Source: Hypsibius dujardini
Taxonomy: Eukaryota; Tardigrada; Eutardigrada; Parachela; Hypsibiidae
Length of the DNA stretch: 27,738 nucleotides
Reading direction: 5' to 3'
Assembly (NCBI GenBank): GCA_001579985.1
Contig: LRSR01008621.1
Coordinates: forward strand, 1 to 27,738
Below the pieces are notes generated by a model that had not been told where the DNA came from, did not search any database, and saw nothing but the letters and a program-made list of their open reading frames with translations. Both the position numbers and the translations under genes were made by a program. Below are positions 9,969 through 21,563 of this stretch, piece by piece; positions within the stretch are counted from its first letter, which is position 1; each line of letters starts with the position of its first letter.

Positions 9969-12900
9969 TTAAGCTCCTCCGGTTGCCGGTGAAACGGGCA
10001 GCCGCAGGTCCGCCACCTTCATCATCTTGCTGGGCCGTGGTTTCGCCGGGGGCTTCTTCGGCTTCCCGTTAGTGCCACCGCCGCCGAGTCGAATTTTCAG
10101 CGTTGGAAGGGGCGGTCTTCGCGTTTCGTTCGCCTTGAACAACAGTTCGGTGCTGCTGGGAATGGGCAGCGGACCGGGCATCTGACGGACTGTCTTCTCG
10201 CGCGGTTCCACGCTGACCACATAACCGAGTCGCTCGAGATTGCGGAGATCGCTCTGCTGGTGGTAGAGCTTGTCCTGCAGCTCCGCCAGGTCTTTCTGCG
10301 CAAGCTCCGGGGTCGTCGCGAATTTCGTTCCGTACTTGGAATCGCACTGCTTCTCCATTTCTGAAACAGGAAAAAGAGTGGTTATAACACGGTCAGTAAA
10401 TGAGAAACCGCCACTCACCAAGGATATGAGATTCGATTTCCTCCAGATACTTGGCCAAAATGTCATCGCGACTGCTGACTGCCAGCAACACCGTCGCCAC
10501 ATCGGCCTGCTGACACAGCGCCATAATCTCCGGATCGATGTCCTGCAACGCCGGTAGTGCCGCCACCGCCGTCCCCTCCTCCGGCTTTTTCTTCGGCGTC
10601 GAAACATCTCCATCCATCGATGTTACCTCAGCAGCCTCCGTCCGCTCATCCTTCACCTCCGGCTCAGCGTCGGTCCTTATCATCGAGTCCGGTATGGAGG
10701 AAGAAAACGGCGTCAGCGACGGCCTTGTCGCCGAAATCTCCGGGCTCCCTACCGGTTCCATCGGAACCGGGGCAGGTGTTATCTGGGGCTTCGGGGACGG
10801 CTCAGCCGCCAGATGCGATCGCTCGAATCCACCGCCAGTCGCTTCCGCACTGTCCATCAAGAGGGCCGGCGCCAGGACACCTTGCACTTCACACCGTTCC
10901 ACTTCCTCGTCGGTGGGGTCGCTGTCCGGCGACAGTGCGGTCCAGTTTTCCAGCAGAGTGGCGGAGATGGGCGCACAGGAAGAAGCGGCTGGGTTTTGAG
11001 AGAGTGGTGTTGTCGGTGTCGCGTTAGTTGGGGAAGGATCTTCTTCAACGACTACGACAGACGCAGTCGCGGATCGCGATTCAGGAATTTCAGGGCTGTA
11101 TGCCGTGAAGGATTCATAGGAGTACCCGTTCGTAAGAGGGGCGGCGGGAGAGATTGTAGAAGATTCTTCGATCGTGGTTGGGACGACTGCAAAGAGAAGT
11201 ATTTTGATTGATGTCTGATTCAGGTCTGCCAGTGTCCAGAGTTCCCCAAAATATCTGTCTGTCTGCATGCTCTCGATACTTGTCAGAATCTGTCTGGCCT
11301 CTACTCTTCATGCCCGATGCAGATCTGCAATTTTCTTAAATATCTGTCAGCCTTGTCCTCAACACGTGTCTGGAAGTCCTTGACTCTTCTCTTGCTGTCT
11401 GACTTGGATCCAAATATGTGTGCATTGTCTGACCACTCTCGACATGTGATTCGATCTGTCTGACTTGATCACTCGTGTTTATATCTTGACTAGACCTGCT
11501 GTTTTCCTGAATATCTGTCAGCCTTGTATGCATTTCTCGGTGCGTGTCAGAATCTATCTTGTCTCTTGATGTCTGATTTAGATCTGTCCGCGTCTTGAAT
11601 GAACGTCTATATAGGCTGCCCAACCTTGATTCGCAGTGTTAATCGTAGTGTACCCACACAAAAAGCAGTTACCTTCCCCTCCGACGACAGTGGCAGGCAC
11701 AGGCGCGATCGCTTCGGCAGCCGGCGGCACCAACGTTAACCGCCTCAGCGTTTCATTCAAATCCTGCCCCCTCACCACATCCTTCGGCAGAGACTGAATC
11801 AGATTGTTCAGCTTCACGCGTTCCTTATGAGTCCGACAGATCCCGCTCAACAGCAAGGAACTCTTCGCTTCGCATTCCTCCGCTGCCATTAGTGCTCTGC
11901 TGACTCGCTTGAGCGTCTACAAGCACACAGGGATTTTGCAAAACTACAAGAACTCGCAGAACCGAGCAACCGTGGAAGTGTGTAGTCATACAGACACGCA
12001 CGTAGGTAAGACAGCAAAACAGTATCAGCAAGAAAACAATCAGAAAGCAAACAAATACGGCCGGAAATGGATAGGCAGACAGGCCAGCCTCTAGGCAATC
12101 AATCCGACAGATTAAAAGACGAGTAGGCAGTGCAACTGGGCAGCAAGCAAACTTCAGGCAGACAAGCCAAGTAGATAGGGAACCAGCAGACAGACAAACA
12201 AGATAAATAGACAGACTTCAGGCCAGTAGATGCAGGCAGACGTTCATATAATCGTAAGGACAATCCGCAGACAGACAAACTAAAGAAAGGAATCCATAGA
12301 CAGTAAGACAATCGCTCAAGTAGATTAGAATACAAGGACACAGATGAACAAGGCAGACAGACAGACTTCAGGCAAACAGGTGCAGACGTCCAAGACAATC
12401 ATTCAGGAAAACTAGATGACGAGCAAACAGACAAAGAAGACAATCATACCTTCAACTGATCATTACAGGCGATGGTATCTGCCGCAAGATCCCGATAAAG
12501 CGGACGATCCACACTTTGGTGCAGCCCTGACGGTGCTGGCAAGGAGGGTAGGAATGCCGACACAGCCAGCTCCTCGACGTCCTCCTCGAGCGGAAAGAAT
12601 TCTGCCAGACGACCGGCCCGCAGATACTGCAGATCGTGGCAGATGTTCCGCTGACTGGACCGCACGGCTTTGGGCGTACGGCAAAAGTCGCAGATGTAGT
12701 GGAGCGGCACCTCGAATTTATCCTCCATCTCGTAGCAGGTGCCGTGCTGCCAGGTGGCGCATAGCTCGCACTGCACCATGAAGCCGTTCTCCAGTTCGTA
12801 GTTGCACTTGCAGTGGACCAGCTCGTGGTCGTTCTGGATGTACTGGGAAATATCCTGGTCCTCGTCGTCGGTGTCCGCGAGAGCCTCCGGCGGCGCTTGC

Positions 12901-15900
12901 TGGAGTCTAAAAAACCAAACATGTAACTGGGCATTCTAGAAATATTAAACGATAAAAAATATCACTGCATTAGCTAGGTAATTTCATAATTAAAAAATAA
13001 ATTAAACCCATCAGGTCGACAGATAAGTTCAGTATTAAAAATCACATCACGTAAAAATGGAGTGAATTTTAAAACGGGAATCAGCCGGAAAACATTAAAA
13101 ACAATACAGTTATTTTTTGCTTGATTCCAAAAAACCATTTCATCTGCATGAGCGAAAAAGTAACAATAAATAATGAAGACAAGAGAGCTGAACTGATTAT
13201 GCTGAGAGACCACCTGTCAATCATTCAATCAACAGAGACAAAATTCACAGTAGAGTACAGTCAAATCCCATCATATCAATCAATCAATCAAGCGAGGAGC
13301 GATTCAAATATTTTTCTGCCACAAACCTCTTAGCTTTATTCATCGCCGCTCGTTTGCGCCAAGTCAATCGCGGGGACGGCTCCGTCGCCGAATTGTCCGC
13401 AGGCGCTTCCCCTTTGCCCACCGCGACGCTTGTCTCCCGTGACGACGACTGCTTGCCCTTCTTGAAGGACTCCTTCCGTTTGCTGGCAGCCGCTTCGCTC
13501 TTCTTCCCCTCTACCGCGGCCGCAATGCTTTCGCGCTTGGGCTGCTTCTGCTTCTCCTTCCGGGCAGTCACGACGGGAGCAGCAGCAGCAGACTCGGGAA
13601 ACCTGTAGCCGTAATTCTGCGCCGGATACGTGGCAGCCGCGGTGGCGACGGCGGCGGCGCCGAACCCTTGACCGAAAAACGGACCGTTGGTCCTGGAGGA
13701 ATTCGGCGCCTCGGGGAGAGCTCCGGGAATGCCACCGGGCGGAGGGACCCAAGGGCCGCTGAGCTGGCGCGAGAGAAGGTTGAGAGAACTGTCCGCTACC
13801 GCTGAAATAATCAATCAGCACAAGACTCAGCAAGGTATCAACAAAAAAGAATGTAAAAAATATCTTCTCGAAAATATAACTTTTTAAACGACATTTTAGA
13901 CAGTAAGTCAGCAAATACTAAGAATTTTCGGAATAAATTTTTTAATGCTACCGTCGTATAATGTTCTAAAATATTGGCTCAACTTTCGGACTTCTGGATT
14001 AGCAACTGCGTTTCCCAATAATCTGTCTAAAAATATATGGAATATATATTTCCAAAACCAACCAGTCGAAAATTTAGACGCCGTCAACGTCAATCAGTCC
14101 TTGTAAAAAAAAATTTCGGAAAAAATCCGCAACAGTCATTCAGCAAAAAATTTCCATCCGCTTACAGAAAAAAATTAATTTCTTCAACCTGAAACAATTT
14201 CACTCAGAGCTGGCTCAATAGGCATTTCTGTCATATTCCCAAAAAATTGGAATGCCTATTCGTCACCATTTTTCATTCTCTTCGAGAATGATAGAAAAAA
14301 ACTACGACTTATCGTTTTCTGCTGAATTCCTCCGACATATTCTTACCGGGAGTAGTTGGAGCGTAATGCACCGCCTTGCCTGGTTTCACCCCCGGCTGCG
14401 ACACCTTCATCGGAGCCGTCGCAACCGACACCGGCGGCTGCTGCGACGGTGCAACCACCGGCGGAGACAGCGTCATCACCACCGGCGGGGACTCCTCGAC
14501 CGACGACTGCGTCCGCTTCTTCTTCGAAGCCGCCGTAGTGGTCGTCGTCGTCGCCACAGACGTCTTCACGACCTCTGTCACTGGCGGCGGTGCCATGACC
14601 ACCGGCACCTCCTCCTCCACCGTGACGTGGTGGTAGTGACGGAGATGGTCGTGCAGCAGCTTCTGCTTGCGGAAACTCTTATGACAGTCCGACACGGTAC
14701 ACTTGAACTCGTTGTGATCGAGGGAGACGACGAGCTCCTTGGGCGCCGGTGGCTTCGGCACCGGTCGTTTCCGCACTCGACCGCGTGAATCCACCTTGGG
14801 AGGGGCAACGGCGGCCGCGGTGGGCGTGGCCGCGACTATAGGAACAGAGTAGGCCGGCACGTTCGGCGAGGTCGCGGGACGGAGGCATCCCGGTTCGGTT
14901 TTGACGATCATAATGGGCGGGGGATGATGTTCCGGTGAGCGTAGCATCGACTTCAGCACCGGAGCCGGCTGCTGCTGGAAGTGGTGGATTGTGGAGGTGG
15001 ACAGCGCGTGCGGTGACGACAGCCTCGATTCAATGGTTGAAGGGACAGCCGCGACGGAGCCACCTGAGGGAAAACAGAAAACCAATTGTCAGTCGCGTAA
15101 ATTAAATACATTTAAATTAAGATACAATTTAAAGATCTTATTTTTTAAGGATAATTTAAATGGTCGACAAATTGATTATCATTTCTATTTTATTTTATTT
15201 AAAATACGCAAAACTTATATAGATAGTGAACCCACAATTTTTAAAATCTCCGTAATTTAGCAGGGTACGTATTACAGGATATTTTATTTAATATTCGAGA
15301 AATCAGCTCTAACTTCAAGAAAAACTAGAACACATTTTTCCTCTGTCCATCTGTTGCTTTCGTTGGGAATTCCAAAACCTTGCCAAGTGTTTACACACAG
15401 CAGACGTCGGAGGAATGCACATACGTACTACGAAGGTCTGCCATTGATTGGTTCATAGGCGCCAACTCGTCGTTAAATTTATTTTTTTATTTAAATTTAA
15501 ATTTCATTTCTAGTTTCAACATTTCGTGGAAATTGATTTAACAACTTAAAACTAAAGCTTCAAGGAAAATTAATTTAGGCGCCTTCACAACCCGATATTT
15601 TGACAATCATTTAAAGTCAACCACGAAAAAACGGAACTTCAGATCTTTTTAACGATACTTCCACATCATCTGCCATCTCACCTTTCACTTCATTTTCAAC
15701 AGCCATCGAGTCGTGTTCCGGTACTAAGCCGGCTCCGCCCTCAGTGGCCTTGCCCAGCAGTATCGGCTCATCCGGCTCGAGGCCGGTGGCGGACTTGTCC
15801 ACGGTCGGCGGGGACATGCGGAAGAGCGGGCTCTCGAGGATGGCGACGAAGGCGCGCTTATGGTGTTGAATATGATCGTGAACGGGGTGCTCGTGATGCG

Positions 15901-16627
15901 GCGGCAACGGCGGTGGCTCCTGCGCCACCAGCCGGTTCTGATGGCTCTGGTTTGGTGTTGGGTTGTGCAGCGAAATGTGGGACGGGTACATGGTGGACAG
16001 GGGCGGCTTGGTAGTGGTGGGCGCCGGCTGTTGGGACGTGGATGAGGAAGGTTCCCGTTCTGCAAAAGGGGCACACACAAAATGTCACTTCCCGCCGTGG
16101 CGATTGTTGAAAAAGAATTAACCGATGTGTAGACACAGAAACACTGCTAGAACAACAAACACTAAGACATTCAAATGAGCAGGCCAGCCAAACATCAAAC
16201 ACGGCCAAATAAATAAATACGGATAGCAAAAGTAAACTGAACTGAAACGGACAAAAACTGAATTAACTTTTAGAAACCAATTCTTTTAATTTTAGTTTCT
16301 GAAGAAAAATAGAACAAACGGTTTAGTTACTAAAGATTTCAAGTGAAAAAATTAAAACCTACTGAAATTAGTTAACTAAAAGACAATAAACCGAAAATAA
16401 ACCGATAATGCTGACAATTTATAATTAACTAAATAAAATAGTTAAATGGCTGATTAAGTTTGTTTTTGTTATGCTAATAATTGATGCTATAACTAACAGA
16501 CAGTCAATAAAAAGAAAATTAAACCGCTGGAAAAACATCATGGGGAATGTACAACCTAAACCGGCGGTGTATCTAGATAAATAAATAAAAAGACGGTTAA
16601 ACAAGCAAATGAAATAACCGACCGACC

Positions 16628-16673
<46 letters not shown>

Positions 16674-19600
16674 TAAACAAAACCAATTTTGGCTCAACCA
16701 TAGTTTACTATAAATAAAGTAAGGCAGATACGCGTTTGTCGCAGGGGCTTTGGAGAAGCGCAATTTTAACAGACTTGGCTACAAAATGCTAACTTGTTAG
16801 CAAAAGATTTTTGATCCTAATTTAAAACCCGGTGGCAGGTGTGTAGGCCCCGTGCCAAGAATTTCGGCAGTTGAAAGGTGAGTTCCGTCTGCCGCACAGC
16901 AGCACGAGTGCATCGACGGCGTTCTATGGTTCAGGGCTATTAACCTTCAACCTTCACACAGAAAGTCGTCTTACATTTTAACCGGGAACGTCGTACACAC
17001 ACGACTGCCAAAAAAGTTTCCAATCAAATGGGCCGATAAGCGAGCGTTGAACTTGGACGGAGGATATGCATTAAAAAAAGATAACCGTCGCACGCAACTC
17101 AAAGGACTACCACTTGCTCTAACTGGGAATACCCCGTATACACAAGAGCAATTATTACAGCTGCTCCTGAAAGTCAAGCCTTCTGCTCCTGAAAGTCAAG
17201 CCTTCTGCTCCTGAAATTCGAGCCTTCTGCTCCTGAAAGTCGAGCCTTCTGCTCTTGAAAGTCGAGCCTTGTTTTTTACCAATTTAGTGCTCTTAATCGC
17301 AACAGCTTAAAAATTTTACCGCTAAAATAGCAATAATCATATAAATTTCATTGTACTTAAATTTGTTTGATTTATATTTGTTTAACTTAAATTTTATACG
17401 AAATTGTTTTTATATTTTACTTCGATTTGGAAACTCTTATTTTATTTTGGAACTATTTCTGCCGTTTTCCTTGCCGATTTTTCAGTCTGCTGCTCGTCCA
17501 AAATGTCCAACGACACAATGTCCAATGTCCAAATCAAGCCAGATTTTATTTGATTCAAATCAAACAGACATCCCTTTCATGTGCTTTGGATATTTGAAGT
17601 GTGAAACTTTGATATCATCCCTAGAGTCCCACAAAGTCCAAAGTCTTGCTTCCATCAAACAAAAACCTTTCTCACAGTTGCACCGACATTCACTCGCTCA
17701 CCTGTCGGAACATCCTGCACATTCAAGGGTTGATCCGCCGCCGCCGCTTCCGCACCGGCAGCAGCCTCCTTCCTCCGCTTCTTCCGGTTGCTGACAATCT
17801 CCACATTGTCCTCCAGCTTCCACGGCTTCTTCGGCTGCCGTCGCGGCTTGCTGGCCGACGTGATCAGCAGCTCTGATGAGTTGACCACCATCTCCACCGC
17901 AGCGCCGGCACGCTTACTAGTACCACGACCGCCGGCGGCGCCGCGACCGGCCGGCTTGCTGGCTTTCTTCGCAATGGTTGCGGTTGATTGATTGATTGCC
18001 GCGTCCGCGGACGACGAAGACTGCTCACTGACGGCCGGGTCGAAATAATTTCCGCTGGCAGGGGCTGACGCAACCGCGGTGAGGGTTTGCTCGGTGTGGG
18101 CGTCGTGCTGTGACAGCGGCGAAGCTTCCAGGTCGGATGGGCTGTCTTGGAGGAGCGGGTAGGTGGAGGCTACCGCGACGAGTTCCTAAAAATAGAACCG
18201 AATTTCAGAATTACCCATCGACATTGCAAGCGCCGATTGAAGGCCGATAGCCCATTTCCAGAAACATCGTGCTATAAAACGCGCAATTTACGCGAAAACG
18301 CAGCAGCAGACAACGCTCAAAAGCCGTCCACGATAGATGCAGATTTGTTCCTGAAATTATCTCAATAGTCCGGAAAACTATCCCCAATACATCAATTCAA
18401 ATAGCTCAGCTTCAGTTCGACTAGTCATATGCGGTAGTACAATCAGATCTGCGATTTGAGGACAAAACCCAGAAGCAAGTTTAAAGCTTTGGACGTCGGA
18501 AACCGAAATCGGAAAAATCTTCCACGACCAAAAAAATCCTCCACGACCAAAAAAACGTGCATCTCTAAGTATTCCTCCCTCAATACGCTCTTCCACTAGC
18601 ACTGTTTAAATCAAGATTCTGAATTTAAATTAAAATAAAAGTCTGATTTTGCACGTGATCAAAGTCTGATTTTTAATTTTTAAAAAATGAATTTAATTCA
18701 AAATAAACATGCTGTTTTCCCGTGTTTTAAATCAAACTGGAATCAAAATTACCGTTGATTAAAAATGCGTTTCAATTTATAACAGAAAGCTCATTCTGAT
18801 ATATATTCTAAATGATTATTTAAATTCATCTTGTTACTTGAACAACAATATCAAGCAGTCTTCAGACAAAAAAGGTGCATTTGCTGAAAATGAGATATCT
18901 CGCACGATAAACCCTCTGGACTCACTGGAAGTCAGTGAACCAAAAAAAACACACACACGTACTTGACAAGCTGTTTTCTAGCTAGCGCAAAAAGGCATGC
19001 GCGCCAGTAAATTTCGTACACAAGACCACAAGACTACACCACACACAAAACACACGATCATTTGGTGCTGCTTTTTAGATCCACCGTATATTAGGACTGC
19101 AGTGAAGCAGAGTGTGTGCAGTCATAATATACGGGTGGGTCTAAGAAGCAGCACCAATTGGTCGCGACGGCACAACAATAATGCCATACACATTGCACTT
19201 GCCTGGAGTTGATTAGCAAAGCGCTCGCGTAGGACGGGCGACATTCGGCGTAATCCTTTGTTGGTGACGAGGCGTTTCGCTCCGTCGTGATACAAGATGA
19301 CGTACTCTGCAACAGCGAGACAAGGGAGGAAGGAGAAGAAGCATGACGGGCAGTGGTGTGTGTGTGTCTACAGTGTCTACAGTGTACTGTGAAATCGAAC
19401 CAGAGCCAGAGAGAAAGATATAAAGAATATAGAACAGGGAGAGAGAGAGAGAGAGAGAGCGAGAGAGCACAAGCGGCAAAATTCCTCCACGTGTTCCAGT
19501 TGTGAGGGTCTTAATTACGGGCAAACCAACTTGGTAATTACCCCGACCGGGAAACAAAGATTGAAAAAGGGATTTGTATTCCGGTAAGGAAATTAAGTTG

Positions 19601-21507
19601 ATGATGACATTTTGGGAAGGGTTCCATACGATAAGGACAAAAAAAACGGAGAGCTAGCAGGAAAACTAAAGCGAAATCAGCTGTGAATGTGTGAGACTGT
19701 TGTGTGTGTGTGTGTGTGTTGTCCGCTCAGAGTGCGCCAATGTCGAGAGAGAGAAAGAAGAGAAGCGGCTGTGTGCACTGTGTGTGTGCGGTGAATGGAG
19801 GAGACACGAGATGCGTGGAGTGGGAGTGTGTGAAACGGATCGAGGCTAGACGGTCTCGGTGGAGTGGCCTGGTTCAGGGTGTGTGTGAGTGAGAGTGTGA
19901 GACACGACGTTGCGAAAAGCGCACGTGCGACTCGAGTCGGAGTCAGTAGTAGTATGTGCGCAGTGGAACCGTGGGCTGGGCCCGTGGGCTGGGCCCGGAC
20001 ACTCATGTCGCAATCAGTGCGTTTCCTGTCTTTTGGCAGGGTTGGTTCGCCGTTGGTTCGGGACGAAGCAAAAAATGGGTTGACTCACCATGCTATGATG
20101 TCATTATTAAATTTGCACACAATAGTGGTAGGACTTTTGGCTGCCGGTAGAGCGACTTCCAAAATGACATACCAATTTCGCAAGGAAATTAAAGAATGCA
20201 TGTAGAGAAATGCCTCATTGTGAGTGTTAAAATCTCGACAAAAAATGGTAATCTACCTAAATCAGAAAAAATGTACTGTCATTTGTAGGGAGATGTTTTG
20301 AACCTTCCTCAGCGTTTTCAAACGTTCCCAATTTTTACTACATTTTCATGTTATAGTTTAATACATGTAATTTTCGATTATCTTATTAATTAACCAATTA
20401 ACCGATAAAATTGTACTAGTTCATGCACGAATAAAATTGGCAAAAATCATTGAAGTTGAACAATAAACCTCCAATTAACCGGCAAAATTAATCTTATTCC
20501 TCACCGAGTGTTGAAAATTTAGTTAATCAATTTTCATAAAATCTCACTGGGGGGGGGGGGATAAATGCCGCTTGGTTAAGTTAAACTTCCGGGTTATTTG
20601 GAAAAGTTATATTCTAGCATTATTTTTCAAAACTCGATCGGAACGCAAAAGTTTAATTCAATTAAAAAGCCAACAATTAAAATGAAAATATTGTGCAAAA
20701 AAATTGTAGATGTATACGCGCAAATTGTTATGTCCTCTTCTGCTAGTCGAAATATAAAAAGCTTTCTAATGCATTGTTAAGGGAATTGATTTTGAGTTGA
20801 ATACGGTGACGCCGGTTTCTCTTTGACTTACTTTCCGGGTCGGTCTGAACTTCCACCACAATTCCAGGCTTGCTAGTCTGGCAACTCCACCGGGCAATCA
20901 AATAATCTCCAATATTGTACCGCTCTTGGTGCTCCGAGAACTTCTCCTCCGTCAGAGGTCGAATCCGTTTGCTGAACATGGGCAGCCATTCGTCGTAACG
21001 TGTATTCCAACCCTCAAAGTGGACGTAAATCTGACCGGCATCCTGGTTCACCTGGACAATCTTGGCTTTGTACCTGAGTGTCAGAGAAGATCCAATCACC
21101 CATACCGTATATCATTCAAAATACCAAGAACGAAAAATGTCCGTCTGGCAGACGCTTGTGTATCTGCCTGCATGTTTGTCTATTAGTCACTCGATATGTC
21201 TGGCTGTCTGTCAGTCTTTGCTTTTATATATAACTATACCTCATACCTCTTTGCTCTATCTGTCTATCCAACTGTTCAGCTGTCTGTCTATCGATCTATC
21301 TGTCCGTCTGTTTGCCTGCCTGCCTCCCTGTCCGTGTGACTGTCCGTGTGACTGTCCGTGTGTCTCTCTGTCTGCATGCATTCATTTCTGTCTATATCAG
21401 ACACTCGCTATCTGGCACTCTACCTTTATGTCCATCTGTCTGTCTTCATGTCTGTCTGCTTGCTTGCCGGCTTGTCTTCTTGCTAATCTACCTGCCCAAC
21501 TGCCCGC

Positions 21508-21563
<56 letters not shown>

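Larger units (their letters stand above)
16060..17701 (-). other. Large PHF20-like intron with repeats and an antisense ORF
   Basis: A 1.64-kb intron. It holds a perfect CAGA run, an unrecognised open frame on the plus strand (16882-17214), a 22-bp minisatellite (17161-17270) and a copy of a dispersed repeat (about 17549-17630) also seen near 24.4 and 25.4 kb. Confidence 0.65.

Noticed and set aside
11889-12031. Exon beginning at the AG nearest the ATG at about 11889
   Set aside because: Only the acceptor at 11917 (CTTGTAG) keeps phase 0 with the PHD exon and the downstream frame.
14252-14788. Arg/His-rich 178-codon plus-strand frame
   Set aside because: Antisense shadow of the Ala/Thr/Val/Pro-rich C2H2 exon of the PHF20-like gene.
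18147-18368. 73-codon plus-strand frame MEERVGGGYRDE...
   Set aside because: Half is antisense to a PHF20-like coding exon; no splice or homology support for the remainder.
19677-20006. 109-codon minus-strand frame, Thr/Ser/His-rich
   Set aside because: Low-complexity reading of the GT- and GA-rich intron block.
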